This document shows, in pieces, positions 16,044 through 25,100 of a stretch of DNA of 32,414 nt; the stretch's first letter is position 1; every line of letters begins with the position of its first letter. Below the pieces are notes generated by a model, which was given only the letters and a program-made list of their open reading frames with translations, was not told the DNA's origin and searched no databases. Source of the stretch: an uncultured Allobaculum sp. GTDB taxonomy: Bacteria; Bacillota_I; Bacilli_A; Erysipelotrichales; Erysipelotrichaceae. Both the position numbers and the translations under genes were made by a program. Where the stretch lies: assembly GCA_910579655.1 (NCBI GenBank), contig CAJTVE010000036.1, positions 1 to 32,414 on the forward strand, written 5' to 3'.

Positions 16044-16071
16044 AAAAGCTGAAAGCTAAAAGCTAAAAGCC
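16044..16071. repeat. Degenerate heptanucleotide repeat (AAAAGCT)x4 across the DUF1146 stop codon
   Basis: Four 7-bp units AAAAGCT/GAAAGCT/AAAAGCT/AAAAGCC run across the end of the DUF1146 gene. The stop TAG lies inside the third and fourth units. Confidence 0.7.
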
Positions 16072-16272
16072 CTGCCGCCAGGTCAGTGTCAGTACCGCTT
16101 CGGTGCACATCCAGGCTAAAGCCAGTGAAAGCAGAAAAACCAGCAGATTGACTTTGGCCATGTTGTGAATCTTGCAAAACTTGGCAAAGTCCACGCAGCT
16201 CAGCGCATAAAAGGAACAGGCAAAAAAGGCCGCGTAGACGACGATGTATAAAATCCAGTCAACAGAGATCAC
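16063..16272 (-). CDS. DUF1146 family small membrane protein
   Basis: The protein has 69 residues and starts at GTG 16272, which overlaps the ispE stop in a GTGA junction, so it is translationally coupled. Two hydrophobic segments lie at about 6-24 and 41-62, separated by the basic/amphipathic SCVDFAKFCKIHNMAKVN. The pattern of a membrane helix, a 'FYALSCVDFxKF' stretch and a second helix is that of DUF1146 (YwzB-like) proteins. The biochemical function is unknown. In several Bacillota the family lies near atp, murA or mbl genes, and here the MreB-like gene is the next one downstream, separated by a terminator. It is the last gene of the operon. Confidence 0.78.
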   Translation of the reverse strand: MISVDWILYIVVYAAFFACSFYALSCVDFAKFCKIHNMAKVNLLVFLLSLALAWMCTEAVLTLTWRQGF

Positions 16273-17105
16273 AGGCCGATCTTTCCTTTCCAGACAAACG
16301 GATATTTTTTTCTGAGTGTTTCACAGGCGTCTTCGAGCACTTCATCATCGACTGAAAAGCCCATCAGACAGCTTCCAGACCCCGTCATCATGACGCGTAC
16401 CAGACCGGCATCCTGCATGTCTTCTTTCATCTGGGCAAGTTCTTCAATGGCCGCAAACGCCTGTCCTTCAAAAGCGTTGGTCATGGTCTGGTACAGCAGG
16501 CCGATGTCGCGTTTGCGTACGGCATCCTGGACAATGTCGATATCTAAAGGGCGTGGTTCGGCAGCATCGAAGTTGGCAAAAGCCTGGGCAGTCGAAATGC
16601 CCTGTTTGCCCTGGACGAGCAGGACTGGAATCGACCAGTCGACTTCCAGATCCGTTACCCGCTCACCAGCCCCCTGCACCCGGGTAAAGTCATTGTGCAG
16701 GCAGCACGGAACATCGGCTCCAATTTCAAAGCCGATCTCTTCAAGCTGGGGCAGGGAAAGCTGCAAATCTTCCAGCTCATCCAGTGCCCAGAGCAGTGCA
16801 GCCGCGTCAGCCGATCCACCGCCAAGACCAGCCTGCATCGGGATGACCTTGGTCAGGTGAATGGTATAATGCTCCTTCAGTCCATGCTTACGCAGGGCTT
16901 TGAGCGTATGCGAGAGCGTATTGGAAGGTGGCAGCAGCTCGTTGTCGCAGAAGACTTCATCGATTTCTTTACCATTGGGTTCCAGTTCGATTTCATCGCA
17001 CAGATTGATGGGGGCATTGACCATATCCATCTCGTGCTTTCCATCCTCACGGACCCCTAAGATGTCCAGAGCCAGATTCACTTTTCCATGGGCTTTGATT
17101 TTCAT
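16269..17105 (-). CDS. ispE: 4-diphosphocytidyl-2-C-methyl-D-erythritol kinase
   Basis: This GHMP-fold kinase phosphorylates CDP-ME at the 2-OH in the MEP isoprenoid pathway. The protein has 278 residues and starts at ATG 17105 (AGGAGGG upstream), overlapping the rsmA stop as ATGA. The N-terminal AHGKVNLALDILGVREDGKHE is the substrate-binding opening. PMQAGLGGGSADAAALLWAL at about 89-108 is the ATP-binding glycine-rich motif. MMTGSGSCLMGF near 239-250 is the third GHMP motif. Length is standard. The ispE-rsmA linkage is a common bacterial arrangement. The gene implies that this organism uses the MEP pathway. Confidence 0.95.
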   Translation of the reverse strand: MKIKAHGKVNLALDILGVREDGKHEMDMVNAPINLCDEIELEPNGKEIDEVFCDNELLPPSNTLSHTLKALRKHGLKEHYTIHLTKVIPMQAGLGGGSADAAALLWALDELEDLQLSLPQLEEIGFEIGADVPCCLHNDFTRVQGAGERVTDLEVDWSIPVLLVQGKQGISTAQAFANFDAAEPRPLDIDIVQDAVRKRDIGLLYQTMTNAFEGQAFAAIEELAQMKEDMQDAGLVRVMMTGSGSCLMGFSVDDEVLEDACETLRKKYPFVWKGKIGL

Positions 17106-18022
17106 ACCTGACCCTCCTGTTTTGATTCGTTTGGTTCGTTTTGATCGGCTGTATCCTTCCATGCAGGCTCCAGTCTGGTCAGACTTTCATACAGTCGCAA
17201 AAAATCTTTGACCTCAAGCTGCTGGGCACGGGTAGCTGGTTCAATGCCGGCTTCTTCCAACAGAGCAAGGGCTTTGTCTTTGCTTTCCAGCCAGGTCTGT
17301 AAATTATTGAGCAACGTTTTGCGGCGCTGAACAAAGCAGGCTTTGACTAGAGCGACAAAACGGGATTCATCAATTTTGGGCTGATCGGTGCGGAAGGTAA
17401 ACTGCAGCACCGTGCTGCCAACATTTGGCGATGGCCAGAAAACATTGCGGTTGACGTCCATGATGCGCTTGAGATGACAGCGGTATTGGGTAATGACGGA
17501 CAGTGCGTTGTATTCTTTGCTTCCCACTTTGGCCATGAAGCGGTCAGCCACTTCTTTTTGCATCATGACGGTAATGGCTGCAATCGGCTCATTGGCTTCA
17601 AACAGCTTGAAGAGAATGGGGGTCGTAATGTAATAAGGCAGGTTGGACGCAAAATAAACTGGAGTATGATTTTTGGCAAATGGTTTGAGCAGTTCGTTGA
17701 CATCAACCTCCAGAAAGTCCTTCTGGATGATTTCAAGGTGGTCACTGGCAATTTCTTTTTCCAGAATGGGCGGAAAACGCGGGTCAATTTCAAAGGCGAT
17801 GACACGTTTGGTGTATTCACAAAGAAACTGAGTCAGTGCACCAATACCCGGGCCGATTTCAATGACAACCCCATCAGGGTCACCAACCGCGGCTTTGGCA
17901 ATTTTATCGACGACCCCGGCTTCAACAATGAAGTTCTGGCCAAAGCTTTTCTTAGTGGATGCATTCCAGGTTTCCTGAATCTGCCGGGTCCGTTTTTTGG
18001 AAGCAATTGGATTTTCAATCAT
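17102..18022 (-). CDS. rsmA: 16S rRNA dimethyladenosine transferase (KsgA)
   Basis: RsmA dimethylates two adjacent adenosines in the 3' terminal hairpin of 16S rRNA, a late step of 30S assembly. The protein has 306 residues and starts at ATG 18022, with GAGGAAA upstream; the start overlaps the rnmV stop (ATGA). STKKSFGQNFIVE at about 23-35 is the family opening. VIEIGPGIGALT at about 53-64 binds SAM. AFEIDPRF, the QKDFLEVD stretch and the catalytic SNLPYYITTPILFKL are all present. The C-terminal RNA-binding domain includes KACFVQRRKTLLNNL. The N-terminal 20 residues (MIENPIASKKRTRQIQETWN) are somewhat longer than usual. Confidence 0.96.
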   Translation of the reverse strand: MIENPIASKKRTRQIQETWNASTKKSFGQNFIVEAGVVDKIAKAAVGDPDGVVIEIGPGIGALTQFLCEYTKRVIAFEIDPRFPPILEKEIASDHLEIIQKDFLEVDVNELLKPFAKNHTPVYFASNLPYYITTPILFKLFEANEPIAAITVMMQKEVADRFMAKVGSKEYNALSVITQYRCHLKRIMDVNRNVFWPSPNVGSTVLQFTFRTDQPKIDESRFVALVKACFVQRRKTLLNNLQTWLESKDKALALLEEAGIEPATRAQQLEVKDFLRLYESLTRLEPAWKDTADQNEPNESKQEGQV

Positions 18023-18531
18023 AAAATTTCCTCGATTGCATTACGTGTAATGCCTAGCTGATTGAGTCGTTTAAAACAGGTTTTGGCGTTGCATTTGCCA
18101 ATATGAAAGGCATCGGTGACTTTTTTGCGCCGGGCTGCGTCGCCAATCAGGCCAAGCGAGATAAACTCGTCCCAATCGAGCGTATGCAAAGCATCGTTGA
18201 AGGTCACCACATTGGCGAGGCTTTCTTCAAGATCTTTCTTTTGTGCGTGCTCAACTCCGACTTTTTTATCCGTATGCGCAACGGAACGATCAATATAGGC
18301 ATGCTTGACGCCGGGAACATGGCGTTCAATGACACTGCGGATATGGCTGCCGGCTTTATCCGGATCAGTAAAGACAATGACCCCGCGCGTTTTCTGTGCC
18401 TGGGCAATTCGTTCTAACGTTTCGGCACTGACATGGTCACCGCCGGTTTCAATGGTATCGCAGTCAAAAAAACGCCGCAGGGTATTGGTGTCATTGTGAC
18501 CTTCAACGACGATCATTTCCTGGATATGCAT
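18019..18531 (-). CDS. rnmV: Ribonuclease M5
   Basis: RNase M5 matures 5S rRNA in Gram-positive bacteria through a TOPRIM domain. The protein has 170 residues and starts at ATG 18531, sharing one base with the stop of the yitT-like gene (TAATG). GGTGAT about 6 nt upstream serves as SD. The motifs are MIVVEGHNDTNTLRRFF (catalytic Glu), IVFTDPDKAGSHIR (D-x-D of TOPRIM) and VGVEHAQKKDLEESL. The C-terminal part (RRKKVTDAFHIGKCNAKTCFKRLNQLGI) matches the M5 RNA-binding extension. It sits between the YitT-like gene and rsmA, and the rnmV-rsmA order is conserved in Bacillota. Confidence 0.94.
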   Translation of the reverse strand: MHIQEMIVVEGHNDTNTLRRFFDCDTIETGGDHVSAETLERIAQAQKTRGVIVFTDPDKAGSHIRSVIERHVPGVKHAYIDRSVAHTDKKVGVEHAQKKDLEESLANVVTFNDALHTLDWDEFISLGLIGDAARRKKVTDAFHIGKCNAKTCFKRLNQLGITRNAIEEIL

Positions 18532-19400
18532 TAGAGATCACCATCCTTATAGGTAAATCCGGCTCCGCGGACTTCGTGAACATTGTTGGCAATTAAAAAG
18601 GCTTTTGGATCAATCAGGCCGACTTCACGCTGTACCTTGGCATACTGGCGCGTATTGATGACACACATCAAAACCGGCCGGCTCTGTTTGGACCAGGCTC
18701 CTTCACCCTGTAAGATTGTCACACCCCGGGAGATATCTTCAAGCAGATAATCCTGAATCTCTGGCCATTTTTCCGAAATGATCATGACACTCATGGCCGA
18801 TTCGGAACCAAGGGTCTGAAGCTGGTTGATCATGAAGGTCATGGACATGACAGAAATCAGGCCAATTAACACGGAGTTAAGACCAAAAACTGGCAGTCCG
18901 GACAGAATGGTAATGGAGTCGACGATCATGACGCACTGGCCGGTGGGAATATGCAGGTATTTGTGCATCAGCAAGGCCGGAATATCCATTCCGCCCGTGC
19001 TGGCGTTGACACGGAAAACCAGCCCCAGTCCGGCACCGGTAATAATCCCGGAATACAAAGCAGAAAGAATCGGGTCGATATTGGCAAAAGGTGCCGTGTC
19101 TAACGGTGAAAGCAGGGAGACAAAGAAGGGGTAAATAAATGTGGAAAGGGCAATGGTTGCCGCAAATTTTTTACCCAGGCAAGCCCAGCCAAGAAAAAAC
19201 AGTCCAATATTGGCGATATAGATGACCAGAACTTCGTTCCAGCCAAATAAACCCCGTAAAAGAATCGCTACCGTTGTGACCCCGCCATTGAGGATGTCTT
19301 CGGGCAGAATAAAGAAGACTGTACCAATAGCCACCAAAAAGTTACCCAGTAAAATAGAAAACAGTGTTTTCCAGCTGAATTTACGAAGAAAAGTCTGCAT
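18531..19400 (-). CDS. YitT family membrane protein (DUF161 + DUF2179)
   Basis: The protein has 289 residues and starts at ATG 19400, with GAGGTGATG overlapping the SD region. About five hydrophobic segments occupy residues 12-185. VAIGTVFFILPEDILNGGVT and NASTGGMDIPALLMHKYLHI are typical of the YitT membrane domain. The last 80 residues (SAMSVMIISEKWPEIQDYLL...RGVTILQGEGAWSKQSRPVL) form a soluble DUF2179 domain. Family members are widespread in Bacillota and their transported substrate or role is unknown. It is the first gene of the operon, with a promoter-like element just upstream, and is translationally joined to rnmV. Confidence 0.9.
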   Translation of the reverse strand: MQTFLRKFSWKTLFSILLGNFLVAIGTVFFILPEDILNGGVTTVAILLRGLFGWNEVLVIYIANIGLFFLGWACLGKKFAATIALSTFIYPFFVSLLSPLDTAPFANIDPILSALYSGIITGAGLGLVFRVNASTGGMDIPALLMHKYLHIPTGQCVMIVDSITILSGLPVFGLNSVLIGLISVMSMTFMINQLQTLGSESAMSVMIISEKWPEIQDYLLEDISRGVTILQGEGAWSKQSRPVLMCVINTRQYAKVQREVGLIDPKAFLIANNVHEVRGAGFTYKDGDL

Positions 19401-19415
19401 AACATCACCTCACGA

Positions 19416-19442
19416 ATTATACCATGCACTTTGTAACGCCAA
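19416..19442 (-). promoter_or_regulatory. Probable promoter of the yitT-rnmV-rsmA-ispE operon
   Basis: On the minus strand TGGTATAAT forms an extended -10 (hexamer at 19421-19416), with TTGGCG as -35 at 19442-19437. The spacer is only 15 nt, but the TG extension compensates. It lies about 15 nt before the yitT-like start codon. Confidence 0.5.
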
Positions 19443-19558
19443 TTTTCAGTCGGCCTGCCCGAATGAGCAGGGAGGACAAAGTGCTTTTTGAAATCAATCT
19501 CAAAGACTGCTTTTGAGCAGTCAAAGATATGCGTCTGATCTGATAAAAATTAAAATAC

Positions 19559-19596
19559 GATCGATAAAGATAAATGTGATCAATAAAAATAAATAT
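19559..19596. repeat. Two imperfect 19-bp direct repeats (GATCRATAAARATAAATRT)
   Basis: Units at 19559 and 19578 match at 15 of 19 positions, and all differences are G/A. The AT-rich pair lies in the addB upstream region and may be protein-binding sites or slippage products. Confidence 0.5.
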
Positions 19597-19605
19597 ATGG
19601 ATCTC

Positions 19606-19640
19606 AGACCAGACCAGACCAGATCAGATCAGATCAGACT
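19606..19640. repeat. Pentanucleotide repeat AGACC x3, AGATC x3, AGACT before addB
   Basis: Seven AGAYY pentamers run without interruption and fade into GGAAC, AGAAC and AGAAA, ending at the addB SD (AGAAAGGAAA). The array therefore lies in the addB leader, 26-61 nt before the ATG at 19667. Confidence 0.85.
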
Positions 19641-19666
19641 GGAACAGAACAGAAAGGAAATTTTGT

Positions 19667-22114
19667 ATGAAGATTGAAGACAATACCATTCTCATTGCGC
19701 CCAGTGCGCTGCATCTGCGGCTGTATGAAGAAATCTTCAAACAGAAGGGAAGCTGCCTGAATATTACCGTGCTGTCCCTTGAAGCCTACCTCAACCGCAA
19801 GCTCCATAAACCTAAGCCCTCTACGGCCAGTCTGCTCTACGATTATGCAGCGGCTTTAGACTCGCTGCCCAAAGACAATATGTTTTATGGCTCGCGCAAG
19901 GACTATGACTTTCTGAAAGCCTGTCAGGATTTCATGGTTTTGGTCAAACTGCATGATATCAAAAACTTTCCGCAAGACGACCAGCGCCAAAAGGATCTGT
20001 ATGCGATTATCGAACGACTGATGCCCATTGAACTCTGGGTGGAAGAAGCCAAAACGCTGCCCTTTGAAGATGCCAGCCAGCTGCGTATTTTAAATACCGA
20101 AACCAATGACCTCAATCAGTACTGGGTCGATCTGCTCAAATCCAAAGGAGCCAAAGAACTTACCCAGCCCAGACACCGCCACTTTTACTATTGGGCTGCT
20201 TCCAACCCCCGTAAGGAAATGGAAGTGGCAGCCGATGCGATTGTCGCCAACAAACTTTTGGCAGATTCCGTTTTTATTGCGCTGGCCAAACCCGAAGAGA
20301 AATATGCCCTGGCCCAGGCTTTAGATTCCCGGCGCATTCCCTATACCTTTGTCAGCCAGCCAACGACTTCCAAAGTACTTGACTGCTGGAAAAGTGCCCT
20401 GCGCTATCTGGCTGACCCCAATGAAACGACGCGCATGGATCTGTTAAAGACCTTCTTTCCAGTCAGCGGCTATGATCTGCGCCGGTATCTCGATCTGTTT
20501 GAGAATGCCGACAGCAACCTTTCCGAAATTCCTTATGTCGAAAATCCATTGATTTCTGAGCAGGACTACGCCGACTTGCAGGCGCTGGAAATACAGTGCA
20601 CTCCATGGCGCACAAAGCTGCGCGAGATTCAGGCATGGGATCTCAATTCCATGGAAGCGATCGGCCAGTTAATCATGGATCAGTTCCCCCAGCCCAGCGA
20701 AGATGACGTCCGGATTTTTGGCGGGGTTGTCGATGGCTGGAATCAGATCAAAGACCGCGTCAAAACCCGCGAAGATCTTCATTTGTTTTTGCGTTCGCTC
20801 GATGCTCTGCATCCTTCCAGCGCTCTGCCGGAATTAAAGGGGGTCCTCATTGGAAACCGTGACCAGGTTTCCAGCCTGTTTGACAATGTCTTTTATATCG
20901 GGGCGGATGCGACCAATTTCCCTGGCAACAGTGTCAGCCATGGTGTGTTTGGCGAAGACTATCTTGAACAGCTTGATTTTCCATCCCTTGAAAGTCGTAT
21001 GTCGGCCAAGCTTGAGCAGCTCAAAAGCGTGTTTATGGGGCCGGAGAGCGTTTATTTTCTGACGCCGCAGTCGGACTATGAAGGCAAGAGCGTTGAAAAC
21101 AGCCATGAACTCAACACCTGGCTCGAAGTGCTCCCTCAGTTTAAAGTCAGCGCCGAATCAAGCATCAACCGGCGCCCGTCTTTTCAGCTGGACACGATGA
21201 AATCGCAGATGTTGTATGAAAAGCCCGACAGCCCCCTGACAACCGGGGTCAGACAGCTTCAGGCCTATGAGGACTGTCCCCTTAAAAACCTGCTGGAATA
21301 TGGATTGCATTTGCGCAAGCCAATTCTGGCCAAAGAGATTATCCGGCTTCAGGTCAAAGAAATCCTGCCGTTAATCATGCGGGATGGCTTTGAGCGCTAT
21401 GGCAAGTCCTTTTATCAGCTTTCTAAGCAGGAAGTGGCCGATCTGGTGAATATCCAGTTTGGCTTTGCGCGTCAGATTTTCCCGGACCGCAAGCAGAAAC
21501 TCGATACGCTGGCTGCCAAGACAACCGCGCAGATTGTCTGGCTGTTTGAAAACCTCGCACCGCTTGCCACTCATATGAATCTGGATTTTGTTCAGGCGGA
21601 CTACCATATGGATCGCAAGGAAGAAATCCAGGGCATTGAAATGCAGATTGAAGGTTCGCTGACCCGCCATTCGGCTTCCCATGCTGCCTTTAACTTATAT
21701 CCGCAGGCTTCGGAAGGTTTTTCCATGCTCGATCAGCCTTCGGCCACATTGGATCTGCGCCTGCAGCCCAAAGCGCAAGAGCGGCCGGCCTTCTCGCTTT
21801 CCTATAACAAAGGCGCGCAGGGAACGGCTTGTCCAGTCTCTTTGCAGGACGCAAAAGAAAAAGGACAGATGGAATATCTCAAAGGTGCCATGGTTGCGCA
21901 AAATCTTGGTGTCCAGACCAATCCGCTCGGCAGCTTTTTAAGCAAGAAAGTCCCGACCTATGAAGCCAGGGAATCCAAAGTGCTTGCCCAGGCTGATCAG
22001 TTTGCCAAGAGCATCAAAGCCAATGACTTTATCCCGCAACACAAGCCGAGTGCCTGTCAGTATTGCGCCTATAAGGCGATCTGTCGCAATGCGGCTATTG
22101 AAAGGAGTGAATAA
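19667..22114 (+). CDS. addB: AddB-like helicase-nuclease subunit, short and apparently nuclease-deficient
   Basis: The protein has 815 residues and starts at ATG 19667 (AAAGGA 8-9 nt upstream). It lies 2 nt before addA, forming an addBA operon. AddB partners AddA in double-strand-break end processing and Chi recognition. Four cysteines, C537 (YEDCPLKN) and C797-C800-C806 (CQYCAYKAIC), reproduce the C...C-x2-C-x5-C pattern that holds the AddB iron-sulfur cluster. Three features are unusual. It is about 350 residues shorter than B. subtilis AddB. The N-terminus (ILIAPSALHLRLYEEIF) has no Walker A, although full-length AddB usually has G-R-A-G-x-G-K-T. The PD-(D/E)XK signature (G-R-I-D-R...D-Y-K) is not recognisable: the corresponding region reads ATLDLRL and FSLSYNKG. 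I infer a structural or Chi-scanning role, with AddA as the only nuclease. Confidence 0.82.
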   Translation: MKIEDNTILIAPSALHLRLYEEIFKQKGSCLNITVLSLEAYLNRKLHKPKPSTASLLYDYAAALDSLPKDNMFYGSRKDYDFLKACQDFMVLVKLHDIKNFPQDDQRQKDLYAIIERLMPIELWVEEAKTLPFEDASQLRILNTETNDLNQYWVDLLKSKGAKELTQPRHRHFYYWAASNPRKEMEVAADAIVANKLLADSVFIALAKPEEKYALAQALDSRRIPYTFVSQPTTSKVLDCWKSALRYLADPNETTRMDLLKTFFPVSGYDLRRYLDLFENADSNLSEIPYVENPLISEQDYADLQALEIQCTPWRTKLREIQAWDLNSMEAIGQLIMDQFPQPSEDDVRIFGGVVDGWNQIKDRVKTREDLHLFLRSLDALHPSSALPELKGVLIGNRDQVSSLFDNVFYIGADATNFPGNSVSHGVFGEDYLEQLDFPSLESRMSAKLEQLKSVFMGPESVYFLTPQSDYEGKSVENSHELNTWLEVLPQFKVSAESSINRRPSFQLDTMKSQMLYEKPDSPLTTGVRQLQAYEDCPLKNLLEYGLHLRKPILAKEIIRLQVKEILPLIMRDGFERYGKSFYQLSKQEVADLVNIQFGFARQIFPDRKQKLDTLAAKTTAQIVWLFENLAPLATHMNLDFVQADYHMDRKEEIQGIEMQIEGSLTRHSASHAAFNLYPQASEGFSMLDQPSATLDLRLQPKAQERPAFSLSYNKGAQGTACPVSLQDAKEKGQMEYLKGAMVAQNLGVQTNPLGSFLSKKVPTYEARESKVLAQADQFAKSIKANDFIPQHKPSACQYCAYKAICRNAAIERSE

Positions 22115-22116
22115 GC

Positions 22117-25100
22117 ATGACTCAGATCCACCCCGCAGCTGTAGATGCCCTCGCCGCAAAACCTGCATCAGTTCCGGCTTCAAAGCCTGAACTGAAATTC
22201 TCTTCGGCCCAGCAGGCCGTAATCGACTCCCGTAACAAGAACCTGTTGGTCAGTGCTTCAGCGGGTGCTGGCAAAACCGCGGTTCTGGTTGAACGGCTTT
22301 GCCAGCTCGTTTTAAAAGAACGCATTTCCATCAGCTCTATTCTGGCGATGACCTTTACCGAAGATGCGGCAAGGGAAATGAAGACGCGCCTCAAGCAGCG
22401 GCTGATGCTCCAAAGCGGCGATCCCTGGATCGACATGCAGATTTCGCAGCTTGAAACGGCCTCGATCAGCACGATTCACAGCTTCTGTCTCGATATTGTC
22501 GGCCGTTATTACTATCTCGTCGATCTTTCTTATTCCACGGCGACCCATGTAGATAATGGCCTGGCTGACCAGCAGGCGCTCGCCCAGGCAATCGAAGAGG
22601 GAATTGCTTCTTTGGATGCCAAAGAAGGTGCGGCTTTGAGTCTGTATCTGGAAGCCTACTCAAAAACAGAAAAAGACCTGCAGGAAGTGCTGCTCAAATT
22701 CCTGGAACTGGCTCGCTCCAAACCGGACTGGAAAGCCTGGATTCAATCCTGTGCCACAGCCGATGAGCGGATTGCCGCTTTCTTTTACGACTGGTTCAAG
22801 ATCCGCATTCAGGCCTTGATCGATATTTTTGAAGAAGTTGTCGAAAAAGTTGGAGAGATGAGCTTTTCCAAACAGCTTAAGCAGGATGAGTACCTGACGC
22901 TCTTTAATGGCAAGATCCACAAGCTTGAAGCCTGTCGCCAAGCCCTGGAACAGAAAAATTACGTCGCCTTTGCTCATGCGTTTACGGCCTATATTGAAAC
23001 GACTGGCAAGTTTACACCAACCATCAATAAGCAGTCGTTCAAGGAAATTCAGGCGGACTCCCGCAAACTGGAGGGGGAGATTGCCAAAAACCTGTTTACT
23101 CCGGATCAGTTCAAAGCCGCCAATGAAAGCACGATCGGCTTGCAGAAAACCTTTACGGATCTGGCTATCCGGGTGCAGGAACGTTTTCTGGAATTGAAAA
23201 AAGAAGCTGGCTTTATCGACTTCTCAGACATGGAACAATACGCCTGGCAGATTCTCCAGCATCCCTCCGCTGCCAAAGAGCTGCGCGATAAGTATGAGCT
23301 GATTCTGATCGACGAATACCAGGACACCAACGATTTGCAGGAATCGATCATTCAGGCGATTGCCCGTAAAAATAATGTTTTCCGGGTCGGGGATATCAAA
23401 CAGTCAATTTACCGTTTCCGTCAGGCAAGACCGGAACTGATGAAGGATCACCTTGAACATGTCGGTGAGCATGATGAAGTCATTGCGATGCAGGAAAACT
23501 ATCGCTCGACCAAAACGCTGATTGACTTTAACAACCAGTTTTTCAACCGGCTGATGAATATTGAAGGCCTGCCTTCGCAGTTTTCGGCCATCGATTTTGC
23601 CAAACCGGGAACGTCTGCCCAAAGCGAAGGCGACCAGGCCCAGGTGCGCTTTTTGTTTACCGAATATGGCACCTGGCAGGATCCGACCAGTGATAAAGCA
23701 GATCTTCGCAAAGCCAAGTCGGTTCATAACAAGCACCGCTATGATCTGATTGCCCATGATATTGAGCAGAAAGTCGCTTCCGGCAAGTATTCGTATCGTG
23801 ACATTGCGATTCTGACTCGTTCTTCAACGCCGCATGATGAACTCAAAGAGGTGCTGGACAGCTGGGGAATCCGTGCGATTCACCATATCCGCAAAGGCTT
23901 TTACACCAACAAAGCCATTCAGATTGTCCTTTCGGCGCTGCGCATTATTCAGGATCCACGTAATGATATCGCCCTGATGGCGGCCCTGTGCTCTCCATTA
24001 ACCGGCATCGAGCAACAGCAGGTTCTGCCCTTGTTAGCGGGACGGGAACCCAACGAAAGTCTTTACCAGCGGCTGCGCAGCACGCCGCAAGGCTATGAGA
24101 TGTTAAAACTTGTCCGCGATCTGCGACCGCTTAAGGAAAAAACATTACCCGAAATGATCGTGGCGCTGTATGGATATAACCAGTTTTATGAGCAGCATAC
24201 GACCTCACAGGATAAAACCAACCTCGATCTGCTTTTGCAAAAAGCTGTGGAAGCCAGCACCCTGATGGATCTGGATAGTTTCCTGGACTCGGCAAGGCTG
24301 GAGGAAAACCTGGATAAAACCAGTGAGGCCATTCCGTTTGGTAAAGAAGAAGATGCCGTTCGGATTTCCACGATCCATGCTTCTAAAGGGTTGCAGTACA
24401 AAGTGGTGTACGTGCTCAGTGACCAGAGTACCCGGGATATGGAAAGCGGCAACCCAATTGTTTTTGATGCGGATTTAGGCCTGGGCTTTGAAGGGCTGGA
24501 TGTGTCTCATCATCTCAAATTAAAAAGTGCGCCGGCGCTGGCCTTAAGCCAGAAACGCTTCATGGAAGAACTTCAGGAAAAGATGCGGCTGCTTTATGTC
24601 GCCTGCACCCGAGCCGAAAAAGAGCTTGTATTTGTGGACAGCCTGAAAAATGAAAACATGTATGACGGACCGCTCAATGTCTATGGCCTGCTTTGTTCCA
24701 AAGGGTTTACGAGCTGGTTTTTCAGAACCTTCCATACGGATCTGAGCGAGGATGTCCACTTTGAGCTGGTTGAATCCCTCTATGACAGACCCAACCAGTC
24801 AATCAGCAGCCGCAATCGCAAAGTGCGTCTCCAGCATTATCAGCTGCCAGTTTCCGTGATCAGTTCGCAGACCGCCAGTGAATCCAAAAAGACAGCCAGC
24901 TGGAAATCGCTGCACACCAATCTGCCGGGAAACTCTCTGGAAGCAAGAGCAAGAGGAACGCTGATTCACGAAATCACCGGCTCCATTGCCTATCCCTATC
25001 AGAAAAATGACGTTGAAGACTTCGCCGGACAAGCAGGGATGAGCCTGGATGACAAGACAGTCGAACAGATTCTGGCACTCAATGACAACGAACAATACCG

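Noticed and set aside
17474..18061. Long plus-strand ORF (195 codons) opposite rsmA
   Set aside because: It is antisense to rsmA with conserved motifs in the other frame and has no RBS.
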